A stretch of DNA of 7,132 nt from Prevotella sp. (GCA_021204735.1 JAJPYV010000045.1:1-7132); one strand, 5' to 3'. Counted from the stretch's first letter, positions 1 to 6,862 are shown. Numbers and translations are program-made. The notes: generated by a model not told the origin, from the sequence alone.

Positions 1-530
1 ACAACATTATTATTTGACTAAATCTTTTCCATCTGGTTGTATATCTTTTCTATTCTACATCAAACCACAACTGCAATGGTTTATTTCCATTATTTCTAAT
101 TGTTGTATATCTTTTCTATTCTACATCAAACCACAACTGATGTGCATACCGCATTTGTCGCAGTCCAGTTGTATATCTTTTCTATTCTACATCAAACCAC
201 AACTACAGCCATATTTTTTTTTTATGGTAAGATGTTGTATATATTTTGAATTCTACATCAAACCCCAACAGGGTTGCTCATAGTCTTTCATTTATAAAGT
301 TGTATATCTTTTCTATTCTACATCAAACCACAACTTACCCAGAAAGCAAGGTTTATTGGACTTGTTGTATATCTTTTCTATTCTACATCAAACCACAACA
401 TTGGGAAATGCCTCGAATACGATCCGAGGTTGTATATCTTTTCTATTCTACATCAAACCACAACTTACAATTATGGCAGACAATTTGAAATTCTGTTGTA
501 TATCTTTTCTATTCTACATCAAACCACAAC
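1..530 (-). CRISPR. Type II CRISPR array, 8 full repeats plus a partial one, 8 spacers; left end outside the window
   Basis: Eight 36-nt repeats start at 36, 102, 168, 234, 299, 364, 429 and 495. Bases 1-5 are the tail of a ninth, so the array continues leftward. Seven full repeats are identical; the one at 234 has four substitutions. Spacers are 6-35, 72-101, 138-167, 204-233, 270-298, 335-363, 400-428 and 465-494, all 29 or 30 nt. On the plus strand the repeat begins GTTGTATATC and ends CAAACCACAAC. The crRNA strand is minus, because the tracrRNA anti-repeat at 5579-5597 pairs with the minus-strand repeat start (GUUGUGGUUUGAUGUAG). Each crRNA is therefore a spacer followed on its 3' side by the repeat at the next lower coordinate, and the newest spacer should be 465-494. 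Spacers are A/T-rich and I recognise no target. Confidence 0.98.
234..269 (-). repeat. Degenerate internal CRISPR repeat
   Basis: Compared with the other seven repeats, this copy differs at plus-strand repeat positions 10 (C to A), 15 (C to G), 16 (T to A) and 32 (A to C). In crRNA numbering these are positions 27, 22, 21 and 5. Only position 5 (U to G) lies in the stretch that pairs with the tracrRNA, where it breaks a U:A pair in the lower stem. The affected guide is the spacer at 270-298. Repeats on both sides are consensus, so this is not the usual decay of the last repeat in an array. Confidence 0.95.
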
Positions 531-614
531 GTATGCTAATTAAACAGCTATATGCCAGCCTTATACATTTACTTCTTACAATACGAAGTGGTTATATTGA
601 CGTCTAATTCTATA
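531..614 (-). promoter_or_regulatory. Probable CRISPR leader
   Basis: This A/T-rich non-coding stretch lies between the end of cas2 and the cas-proximal repeat. Because the crRNA strand is minus, it sits at the 5' end of the array and is where Cas1-Cas2 would be expected to insert new spacers. It contains a short inverted repeat, ACTTC at 571-575 and GAAGT at 585-589. No T-run terminator separates cas2 from the array, so cas read-through could also feed the array. Leader function is inferred from position and orientation. Confidence 0.7.
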
Positions 615-622
615 CAAAGTTA
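615..622 (-). promoter_or_regulatory. Candidate -7 element for the CRISPR array
   Basis: Read on the minus strand this is TAACTTTG, a perfect match to the Bacteroidetes -7 consensus TAnnTTTG. It directly follows the cas2 stop codon and adds a second in-frame TAA. No TTTG is found 19-21 bp upstream, so the -33 element is weak or absent. Transcription would begin near 605-610 and give a leader RNA of about 75-80 nt before the first repeat. Confidence 0.4.
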
Positions 623-961
623 TTAAAAAAATTCAAGTTGTATGGGTGTTCTTATCTCTTTTTTAGCAGATTTGCCAAAAACTGTTTCAATATCGCCATA
701 CTGTTTGTCGGTTACAGCAAGCATACTGACTTTGCCGGTTGCAGGCATTATCATTTTAATACGTCGCTTGTGGACAACAAGGCTTTCATGAGAAGCACAG
801 TGACGGATATACACGGAGAACTGCATCATCACGAAGCCGTCCTTCAATAAGTCTTTCCGAAAAACTGTAGCAATCTTTCGTTCTTTTTTCGTTGTAACAG
901 GTAAGTCAAAGAACACAAATAACCACATGATGTGATAGGAATTAAGTCTATGCTCTGTCAT
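623..961 (-). CDS. cas2: CRISPR-associated endonuclease Cas2
   Basis: Cas2 is the dimeric partner of Cas1 in the adaptation complex that captures protospacers and integrates them at the leader end of the array. The 112-residue product has the ferredoxin-like Cas2 start: a first beta strand WLFVFFDLP around residues 13-21 with the conserved Asp at D19, then a Lys/Arg-rich helix and a second strand containing SVYIR around 49-53. Length is normal for type II Cas2. The ATG at 961 overlaps the cas1 stop in ATGA, which supports this start and suggests translational coupling; an internal Met at residue 12 lies too close to the first strand to be preferred. It is the last gene of the operon and ends in tandem TAA stops next to the leader. 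Confidence 0.96.
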   Translation of the reverse strand: MTEHRLNSYHIMWLFVFFDLPVTTKKERKIATVFRKDLLKDGFVMMQFSVYIRHCASHESLVVHKRRIKMIMPATGKVSMLAVTDKQYGDIETVFGKSAKKEIRTPIQLEFF

Positions 962-1845
962 ACAAACGTAGGATAAACTATCTTTTCCTTGTTATCTTTC
1001 AAAGCACGGACTAAAGATGCCGTTGTGGCGGACAGTGCTATTTGCAGCGGACGTATCTGCCCATTCAATTTCACATCACAGGTCAACACGCTAACTAACG
1101 TCTGTTTCGTATATTTATCCAAGCATGTATTTGGATTAGACTCCACAATTTGGTTTACAGCGTAATCGACAAATGGTCGATAAGGTTCCATTACATCATC
1201 GGCTAATGGGAAGGCATTGTAACGGTTGCAATGGAACAAACCAAATGCCGGGAACAAACCTGATCCCAACAAGGCACGGGTTACAGCTGCACGAAGTATG
1301 GCATAACCATAGTTCAATAGACTGTTTACTCCTTCGCCATCACGGTCGCGTTTGAATTGTAATCCATACATCTGTTGCCAATACACTTTGGCCGCTAATC
1401 CTTCGCGGTTATCACTGTCGCCTGACAATACATTAGCATAAAATGGTTTCAACGCATTACCATCAAGCCCTAAAATATCAAGTAATGCTGCTTGATTCCG
1501 TATTTTACTCTCTATAATCTCCTTCCAAATACGTTTCTTTGTTGGTAGAGATGCCTCGATTTGGAATCTCTGGACTTCTTGTTGTATAGCGTTCGATTCA
1601 AGAGGCATCAACATGGAATTGGGCATGCACTTAACATCACAAAATACCACAGCGACATTATTGTCAGCAAGCGCATTTAATAGAGGAATGGTAAAACGCA
1701 CCATCTGATTCTCAACTATCACTACACCCACATCTTCTATCGGTCTTGTCACGACCTCTTCATCTTTCTCTAATTGAATGATTATTTGGTTGTACTTCAG
1801 CGATAGAAATACTGGGGAAGTGAAGAATAATGTTTGCTTAATCAT
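958..1845 (-). CDS. cas1: CRISPR-associated integrase Cas1 (type II)
   Basis: Cas1 is the metal-dependent integrase that joins new spacers to the leader-proximal repeat together with Cas2. At 295 residues it has typical type II Cas1 length. The N-terminal part (about 1-80) is the beta-rich dimerisation domain and the rest is the helical catalytic domain. Visible active-site residues are E148 (in REGLAAKVYW), H205 (in AFGLFHCNRYN) and the acidic LADDVMEP motif at 214-221, with E220 placed like the third metal ligand of S. pyogenes Cas1. The sequence NSLLNYGYAILRAAVTRAL around 174-192 is the familiar Cas1 helix. Its ATG overlaps the cas9 stop by 4 bp and its stop overlaps the cas2 start by 4 bp, so the three genes look like one translationally coupled unit. 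All key residues are present. Confidence 0.98.
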   Translation of the reverse strand: MIKQTLFFTSPVFLSLKYNQIIIQLEKDEEVVTRPIEDVGVVIVENQMVRFTIPLLNALADNNVAVVFCDVKCMPNSMLMPLESNAIQQEVQRFQIEASLPTKKRIWKEIIESKIRNQAALLDILGLDGNALKPFYANVLSGDSDNREGLAAKVYWQQMYGLQFKRDRDGEGVNSLLNYGYAILRAAVTRALLGSGLFPAFGLFHCNRYNAFPLADDVMEPYRPFVDYAVNQIVESNPNTCLDKYTKQTLVSVLTCDVKLNGQIRPLQIALSATTASLVRALKDNKEKIVYPTFV

Positions 1846-4800
1846 CTATTCAGAAATGTTATTTGGCCTAAGTCGTTTATCTCGAAATCACAACCTTGTA
1901 CCAAGGCATTGAATTGAGTATGATATAACCTTATCCCAGACCTCGTTATTTCAGAATTTCTGAAAATGCCATTTTTTAAAGATACATCTGAGGAAGGTCT
2001 TGCTTCTTGGTGGTATATTAACGATAATACACCATAATTATATTTGGAGATTACTAAATGCGACAATCCACTCACCTTATATAGCCGTTTACACAATTCT
2101 TTATTATCAAGGCTGTATATTTCATTCGGTGTATTTTCATATAGTAAAACCATTGTTCCAATTTGGATTTTCCACTTTAGCTCGTATCCATTAGTACTTA
2201 CCAATGGAAGTAATTCTTCCCTATTTTTAATAGACGTGCCATTGTAATATTTCACAGCCTCCAAACAATTAACCAAAACGAAATCTCGCTTCTCTTTCCC
2301 CTTCTTGTCTTGACCGACATAAATGCCCATAATATAGTTTGAGTTGTTGGCAACGTAGAAACTATGCTTGTATTCCTTTGGTGAAATATCACGTTGTTTC
2401 CTAATTTCCAATGGCCGTTTTATTTGTGTGGCATATATTCTTACCTTATTTATTTTTATACCTTTCTCCTTATTCATCCATATACCAGCTTCAATAGCCT
2501 TCTTTAGACTTCCATGTTCAGCTTTTGCATCTGTAATTATCTTGCGTACAACATCATCCACAATATTGTTTATATCTTTATCCTCCAATTTTACCAGCGG
2601 CTTACGTACAACATATTTTATCTCTCCCCCACGTTCAATAGCTCCATAATAAGTATCTTGATGCAACGACACACGCGCCGTATCTCCCTGCATGTATTTG
2701 CCATTAAACTTTCCGATTCGGATTCTCTTTTTGGTTCTCTTACTCATGTTATCGGCTGTATAGTGGCTGACAAGCAAGGAATCCTCTATATGTTTTACGT
2801 CTTCTGTAAATGTATTCCACGGCTTTGGAAACTCGGCGCGGCGATTGTCCATTCCCCATTCATGACGTTCTTCATCATGATAATATTGGGCAAGTTTGTC
2901 ATATTCCGCTTTTCCTATACATGCAATGGTGATGGCATCTATAGCGTGGTGACAGTGATTGACACGTTGTTTCTTTGTATACCCTTCTTGTAATCCCCAT
3001 ATCTTTCTGAATTCGGATGTAGCCACACCTTTCACTATATAAACATTACGGAAGAGTGATTTCAAGTACAGCCGTGCATATTTGGAGATGACACTTATGT
3101 CTACTCCTTGTCGCCGAGAAAAACCTTCGGGTACTTCGATCATGGTGAATCTGTTATATTTACCGCGCCAATACTCAAGTTCCAATTGCAGCTGATGACG
3201 TTTTTGGATGTTTTTGTCTTTTGTCTCTTTATCACTGATACCTTTGGTGCTAATCTTGCGAATCGCTTTTTCAAGTTCTTCTATTTTCGTCTTCCAATCG
3301 GCTATCCTTTCCAGTATTTCTTGATGATTAGCCAATTGTGTCGGTAACGATGTGCATTTTATCTCACGGTTATATTTGCTGTCGCATATTGTCAGGTTCA
3401 TAGCAGTAGAATCTCCACCCACACTGCGTGGTATGGTATGCTCAATGTCGAACTTGTTGGGGTCAAAGAGGTCGGCTACATTTATTTGTGTACCAGTGTA
3501 TAGGCAGATGTGTTTCTGTTCTTCCCACAATCTGTATTTCAATACATCAGTATCAGTTGGCTCATAGTTTTCGCCCCAAAGGTCTTTGATATTCTTGTAA
3601 TAAGTATTGTTTGTATTTTCATTCTCTTTCTGCCAGCTGCGTATCGCCGCACGTTTATTCGAATCGTTCAATTCACGTGCAAATTCAATGCGTATGGTTG
3701 TATTTTCATCTATCTTTCCTTCTTTCAGCAACGCATTGATAACATGGCGTAGGCGGAACAAAGAGTGCATCGCCATGGGATTACGCATGCTGTTCGTTCG
3801 AGGCGAACCAAGTTGATAATAGCCGTTAGCCGTTTGTTGGCGCACCTTGGGGAAGGTCTCTATCATTGATGGGTGATAGAGATTACTCAATTTACGTTCT
3901 CCCTCTTCATCAAGTTTATATTTGAATACGACATATCGTTTCACATATTCTTCTCTGGTACGTAATGCAGACGTTGAAGAATCATATTCGTAAAATGCTT
4001 TCACAATATCGTCAGCATCCTCACGGGGCAACATAGGAAGTAATGCTTCACTGTCAATTCCACACTTAATGACGCTGGATAGATTAGCCATAAATACCGC
4101 ATGCGAATAAATCATGCCATATTGTTTCATATATGGAAGAATCTTTCTTATGGCTTTGAGCGATAATGAAGCATAATCCGATGGTATTTGAATCTTGCTG
4201 AACATCTTGGCGTGCTCATCGTCCATTTGCAGTTTCTCCTTGGCGAATGCTTTCAGTTTCTCCTCATCCTCAAAGAAAAACAACACGTGCCAAATATCGT
4301 TCATTATCTCATAGCGGTTTTTCCCGGCGGCAAGTGTGTAAACTTCACAAGCAGTCTCAAGCCAATCATCGACATTATCCTTAGCCTCAAACACATCGCA
4401 CAATTGGGCTATTACCGGACATCCGCTTACCGAAGTGTCCATTTGGGAATTGAAACGATATGCATATTCCGTTTTATCCTTGTAATAACCAAACGTGGTC
4501 TTTTTGCCGGCCAATCTTTTTGCTATCTCTTCAAACTTGAAGACTTTACGAGATTTATGTAAGAAAAGTGGTATTATCAACTGTTTCTCTTTATCATTTA
4601 ACTCGCGCAGGGTCTCATCGTGGGGCCCTTGCATCTTGATGTTGTTGATAAAGGAATACATGCGGAATTGTTCATACAGCGGATGAGAGATAGGACATCT
4701 TGGTTTCTTGGGCTCAAACACGCATTTCCCCACACTGTGTTTTTGCGATTTCAGTGGACGCTGGGTGATGATAGTCCTATGCAATTTCTTTGTCAATTCA

Positions 4801-5507
4801 TCTGATAAGCCCTGCATCTCACATATCTTCAAAAGTTCTTTCTCGTAATGTGCCGACCTGCTTGTATAATGCGTGCGTATCTTTTCATTCCTTTCATATA
4901 ACTGATAGAAATATTGACCTAAATATTCCACTCCACACGTTTGCATGGATTGTGTCAGTTCGTCGATACCTTGTTTGACGGCTCCATCGCTTTCCTTGGT
5001 GTTTCCCTTTCGGTTGCTAAGGAATCCACGCCTTTGATTCAAATGGTATAATGCCCGACCCAGAATATAGCGGTTGACAGGGTCTGAGAGGTCTAACTTC
5101 TGGGTAAGGCAAAGATTTCGATAATAATAGGGATTCTTGTGCTCTTCTTCATTCGTGCGTTGCCAAGCCATAAAGTCTTCGTTCAATGGATATTTCTTTT
5201 CTGAGCGCCATTTCTTTAATTCCTCTTGTGAGAGCGGAGGACATAGACGGTTTTCAATGAGTATTGTGAGCAAGGCTATTTTCCTGATTTTCCTCCGCCA
5301 ATAACCAATACGCAAACGTCTGTGTCCGGTACGTTCAGACGCTTTGGATGATTCTATCCCCTTTTCAATCTTCACACCCTCTTGGAAGATATTCACACCT
5401 TTATCTATCAAGGTATATTTGTTCTCACTTGTCTCGTTGTCGTAATCCACGATAGACCATCCTATACTGTTGGTACCGGTATCAATGCCTAATATCCGCT
5501 CTATCAT
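1842..5507 (-). CDS. cas9: CRISPR-associated endonuclease Cas9 (type II-C, Bacteroidetes type)
   Basis: Cas9 is the RNA-guided effector that cuts both strands of matching DNA. The 1221-residue product starts with RuvC-I, IDTGTNSIGWSIV, where D9 is the catalytic Asp. An Arg-rich bridge helix follows at about 56-76 and a long recognition lobe at about 90-590. RuvC-II is IRIEFARE with E608. The HNH domain, about 665-720, carries DIEH with catalytic H690, plus N704 and N713 matching N854 and N863 of S. pyogenes Cas9. A charged, coiled-coil-like stretch lies at 728-785. RuvC-III is HCHHAIDA with H854 and D857. The remaining 350 or so residues form the C-terminal PAM-interacting region. It is longer than compact II-C Cas9s of about 1000 residues but ordinary for Bacteroidetes. 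The ATG at 5507 is followed directly by the RuvC-I strand; upstream is A-rich without a Shine-Dalgarno motif. II-C assignment rests on the absence of csn2 and cas4. Confidence 0.98.
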   Translation of the reverse strand: MIERILGIDTGTNSIGWSIVDYDNETSENKYTLIDKGVNIFQEGVKIEKGIESSKASERTGHRRLRIGYWRRKIRKIALLTILIENRLCPPLSQEELKKWRSEKKYPLNEDFMAWQRTNEEEHKNPYYYRNLCLTQKLDLSDPVNRYILGRALYHLNQRRGFLSNRKGNTKESDGAVKQGIDELTQSMQTCGVEYLGQYFYQLYERNEKIRTHYTSRSAHYEKELLKICEMQGLSDELTKKLHRTIITQRPLKSQKHSVGKCVFEPKKPRCPISHPLYEQFRMYSFINNIKMQGPHDETLRELNDKEKQLIIPLFLHKSRKVFKFEEIAKRLAGKKTTFGYYKDKTEYAYRFNSQMDTSVSGCPVIAQLCDVFEAKDNVDDWLETACEVYTLAAGKNRYEIMNDIWHVLFFFEDEEKLKAFAKEKLQMDDEHAKMFSKIQIPSDYASLSLKAIRKILPYMKQYGMIYSHAVFMANLSSVIKCGIDSEALLPMLPREDADDIVKAFYEYDSSTSALRTREEYVKRYVVFKYKLDEEGERKLSNLYHPSMIETFPKVRQQTANGYYQLGSPRTNSMRNPMAMHSLFRLRHVINALLKEGKIDENTTIRIEFARELNDSNKRAAIRSWQKENENTNNTYYKNIKDLWGENYEPTDTDVLKYRLWEEQKHICLYTGTQINVADLFDPNKFDIEHTIPRSVGGDSTAMNLTICDSKYNREIKCTSLPTQLANHQEILERIADWKTKIEELEKAIRKISTKGISDKETKDKNIQKRHQLQLELEYWRGKYNRFTMIEVPEGFSRRQGVDISVISKYARLYLKSLFRNVYIVKGVATSEFRKIWGLQEGYTKKQRVNHCHHAIDAITIACIGKAEYDKLAQYYHDEERHEWGMDNRRAEFPKPWNTFTEDVKHIEDSLLVSHYTADNMSKRTKKRIRIGKFNGKYMQGDTARVSLHQDTYYGAIERGGEIKYVVRKPLVKLEDKDINNIVDDVVRKIITDAKAEHGSLKKAIEAGIWMNKEKGIKINKVRIYATQIKRPLEIRKQRDISPKEYKHSFYVANNSNYIMGIYVGQDKKGKEKRDFVLVNCLEAVKYYNGTSIKNREELLPLVSTNGYELKWKIQIGTMVLLYENTPNEIYSLDNKELCKRLYKVSGLSHLVISKYNYGVLSLIYHQEARPSSDVSLKNGIFRNSEITRSGIRLYHTQFNALVQGCDFEINDLGQITFLNR

Positions 5508-5534
5508 ACTTTTTTATTTAAAAGATTATTAGAA

Positions 5535-5566
5535 TTTGCTTTTTATATAAATCTTGCTTACCTTTG
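5535..5566 (+). promoter_or_regulatory. tracrRNA promoter (Bacteroidetes type)
   Basis: TTTG at 5535-5538 and TACCTTTG at 5559-5566 are separated by 20 bp. Both match the Bacteroidetes sigma-factor consensus (-33 TTTG, -7 TAnnTTTG) with ideal spacing. Transcription would start around 5571-5574, just before the anti-repeat. The promoter sits between tracrRNA and cas9 and fires away from cas9. Confidence 0.85.
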
Positions 5567-5570
5567 CACC

Positions 5571-5652
5571 ATAAGATTTTCTACATCTTATCACAATAAG
5601 GCCTTTGGCCGAAGGGTAAATCCCTATACTCCCGCTTCGGTGGGAGTTTTTT
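5571..5652 (+). ncRNA. tracrRNA
   Basis: This RNA pairs with the crRNA repeat and is held by Cas9. The anti-repeat is 5579-5597. Against the minus-strand repeat it forms a lower stem of 8 pairs (repeat positions 1-8, two of them G-U), a 2 by 2 U-U internal loop, and an upper stem of 9 pairs (positions 11-19, all Watson-Crick). This is the stem-bulge-stem form usual in type II. The tail has a GGCC-TTT-GGCC hairpin (5600-5610), a small AGGG/CCCT hairpin (5613-5625) and the terminator hairpin. Promoter, anti-repeat and terminator together give a transcript of about 80 nt. The exact 5' end is inferred from the promoter. Bases 5571-5577 and 5585-5591 are a perfect inverted repeat that could fold over the anti-repeat. 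Confidence 0.92.
5628..5652 (+). terminator. Rho-independent terminator of tracrRNA
   Basis: An 8-bp stem (5628-5635 with 5640-5647, one G-U pair) closes a TTCG tetraloop. The 3' arm ends in the first T of a run of six at 5647-5652. In the minus direction the hairpin is not followed by a T-run, so it should not stop transcription heading towards cas9. Confidence 0.9.
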
Positions 5653-5669
5653 GTGATACTTGATGAGTA

Positions 5670-5701
5670 CAAAAATCGTAAAATTGATGTTAAGTTCCAA
5701 A
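5670..5701 (-). promoter_or_regulatory. Candidate cas operon promoter
   Basis: On the minus strand TTTG (5701-5698), a 20-bp spacer and GATTTTTG (5677-5670) match the Bacteroidetes promoter with one mismatch, the first base of the -7 box. It points towards cas9. A start near 5660-5665 would give an mRNA leader of about 155 nt that is antisense to the whole tracrRNA. I found no better minus-strand TAnnTTTG between here and the cas9 start. This is an inference from motif and position only. Confidence 0.4.
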
Positions 5702-5909
5702 CTTTTGAAGCATTAATATCAAAATAAAGTGCTTTGAACTTGATAATAGTTGCTCCAAAGGGAGCACAGGGCGTGTACACCGAGCCTTTTTCGGCCCCAG
5801 AATGTACACCATGAAGATAAAAGAAACAATAAAAGATTGACAATCCCCCCCCCCGTATGCCTGCACTCTTTCGAGCCGACGTGTGAGTGGCGCAGCCAAT
5901 CTTCAACGG

Positions 5910-5939
5910 CAAAGATACATTTTTTTTAATAAGAACAAT
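5910..5939 (-). promoter_or_regulatory. Candidate minus-strand promoter
   Basis: On the minus strand ATTG (5939-5936), an 18-bp spacer and TATCTTTG (5917-5910) resemble the Bacteroidetes promoter. The -7 box is perfect; the -33 box has one mismatch and the spacing is slightly short. Transcription would enter the inverted repeat and the G10 run (C10 on the plus strand), so it may serve a non-coding RNA or an untranslated leader. Confidence 0.45.
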
Positions 5940-6085
5940 ATACACCGAAAAAATTACCTATATGAAAACATTCGCAGGCATCGGTTGTTCGATGAACATC
6001 GTAAACATGTGGGTTGCCTGATTACGCGAGCCGGAAGTGGAAGTGAAAAAGCCATCGCTAATGAATTGAAAACAGAGCTACAGAT

Positions 6086-6116
6086 TTTGTTCCCATAGGA
6101 TTAATCAGTATATTTG
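6086..6116 (+). promoter_or_regulatory. Promoter upstream of the outer-membrane protein gene
   Basis: TTTG at 6086-6089 and TATATTTG at 6109-6116, 19 bp apart, match both Bacteroidetes promoter boxes. Transcription would start near 6122. Two direct TTATCAG copies (6125-6131 and 6135-6141, 10 bp apart) lie at the start of the transcript, and two GTAACTT copies follow (6162-6168 and 6176-6182). Confidence 0.7.
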
Positions 6117-6121
6117 TATGC

Positions 6122-6223
6122 GTTTTATCAGGAATTATCAGTAATTGAAGCGACAACTTTGGTAACTTGATAGAAGTAACTTAAATGAAAACGGGAAAGC
6201 CGCCAGCGAAGATGGCCTTTTTT
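6122..6223 (+). ncRNA. Possible small RNA or attenuated leader upstream of the OMP gene
   Basis: The segment runs from the inferred start of the 6109-6116 promoter to a hairpin with a T-run. The hairpin pairs GCCA (6202-6205) with TGGC (6213-6216), extended by AAAG (6196-6199) with CTTT (6217-6220) past a two-base bulge, and ends in six T at 6218-6223. About 90 bp then separate it from the OMP start codon. It could be a leader that attenuates OMP transcription or a free small RNA. The stem is short, so termination strength is uncertain. Confidence 0.4.
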
Positions 6224-6313
6224 ATGCTGAGTATATGTTCTATAATACTATATGTTGAATATATTATGATGCATTCATTTACCGCGATTAATCACTTTTT
6301 AAAACATCACATT

Positions 6314-6862
6314 ATGAGAAGGTACTTTTTATTCATCGCACTGCTGTTCGGCTGCATGATCTCCATGAGCGCACAGCAGAGGACAAGAGGTTTCGAGCCG
6401 CAAATCAAGGTAGGCTTCGACCTTGGTGTGGACGGCTTCAAAAACAACTCGGCGGGGCTGGAGCTTCTGGCCGGCTACCGGTTCAACGAGTACACCCGCA
6501 TCGGCCTAGGCACTGGCGTTTCATACAACTACTTGGTATATGAGCAGAACATGTTTGGCGACGACTATAAGGAATCGGCCATGCAGATACCCGTATTCGT
6601 GAACGGTAAGTTTAATTTCATCAGCCACGGCATCTCCCCTTACTTCGGCATTGACTTGGGTTACGCTTTCTTCTTCGCCTGCTCGGACTACGCCAAGGAG
6701 AACGACCTCGGGTTCTATTTCAAGCCTGCATTAGGCGTCGATTTCCCGTTGGATATAGGGACGTTGTTCCTTGAGTTCGGCTACAAGTACCAGACACGCG
6801 ACTGGTTCGAGGACAACAGCAATTATTCTCAGATAACATTTTCCATAGGTTATACGTTCTGA
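6314..6862 (+). CDS. Outer-membrane beta-barrel protein, small porin-like family
   Basis: The 182-residue product begins with a clear Sec signal peptide: MRRYF, a hydrophobic core to about residue 17, then SMSAQQ with likely cleavage after A20. The mature part of about 160 residues alternates aromatic and polar residues in short strands (for example AGLELLAGYRFNEYTRIGLG and ISPYFGIDLGYAFFF) and ends in FSIGYTF, the terminal-Phe signal typical of outer-membrane barrels. This size suggests about eight strands. I chose the ATG at 6314. An in-frame ATG at 6185 would add 43 residues, but its DNA is the hairpin and T-run described for 6196-6223, and it would bury the signal peptide. The gene is visibly richer in G+C than the cas genes. 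Its specific role is unknown and nothing links it to CRISPR function. Confidence 0.85.
   Translation: MRRYFLFIALLFGCMISMSAQQRTRGFEPQIKVGFDLGVDGFKNNSAGLELLAGYRFNEYTRIGLGTGVSYNYLVYEQNMFGDDYKESAMQIPVFVNGKFNFISHGISPYFGIDLGYAFFFACSDYAKENDLGFYFKPALGVDFPLDIGTLFLEFGYKYQTRDWFEDNSNYSQITFSIGYTF

Larger units (their letters stand above)
5653..6085. other. Gene-poor interval with a structured, C-rich segment
   Basis: No open frame here looks like a real protein. The interval holds a perfect 6-bp hairpin (TGCTCC 5751-5756, GGAGCA 5761-5766), two copies of TGTACACC (5774-5781 and 5803-5810), a run of ten C at 5845-5854, and a 7-bp inverted repeat (AAGATTG 5833-5839, CAATCTT 5897-5903) enclosing that run. 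One frame ending at 6098 encodes a peptide finishing ITRAGSGSEKAIANELKTEL that reads somewhat like protein, but it has no ATG and I do not recognise it. It may be the remnant of a gene. Confidence 0.5.

Noticed and set aside
204..233. Terminator within a spacer (CCATA, ten T, ATGG)
   Set aside because: On the crRNA strand the run is A, not T, and the stem is weak; it is simply a low-complexity spacer.
36..530. Promoters inside each 36-nt repeat, as in Neisseria II-C
   Set aside because: The repeat has a TTTG on the minus strand, but only TATACAAC follows, 17 bp later, without the TTTG half of the -7 box.
14..607. Overlapping plus-strand open frames across the array
   Set aside because: They translate the repeats over and over (CISFLFYIKPQ) and have no other content; they are a product of the repeat sequence.
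5833..5903. tRNA, suggested by the 7-bp end stem and 71-nt length
   Set aside because: There is no T-arm GGTTCGA, no proper D-arm or anticodon arm, and the ten-base homopolymer is incompatible with a tRNA.
5529..5945. Minus-strand open frames of 138 and 69 codons
   Set aside because: The longer one runs through the tracrRNA and the C10 run. Neither has protein-like composition, domains or a sensible start.
5962..6021. Short ATG frame MKTFAGIGCSMN, 19 codons
   Set aside because: Too short, with no promoter at the right distance and no recognisable family. It could be the frameshifted front of the adjacent frame, but I cannot show that.
5883..6098. Plus-strand open frame ending ITRAGSGSEKAIANELKTEL
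   Set aside because: It has only a GTG start and no in-frame ATG, its first half is low quality, and it overlaps the structured segment. At most a remnant.
6185..6313. Longer N-terminus for the OMP gene
   Set aside because: It places the start in a hairpin-T-run sequence and pushes a clear signal peptide inside the protein.
6314..6862. OMP as a lipoprotein through Cys14
   Set aside because: The sequence LFGC is a poor lipobox (Phe at -2), and the SMSAQQ site further on fits ordinary signal peptidase cleavage.
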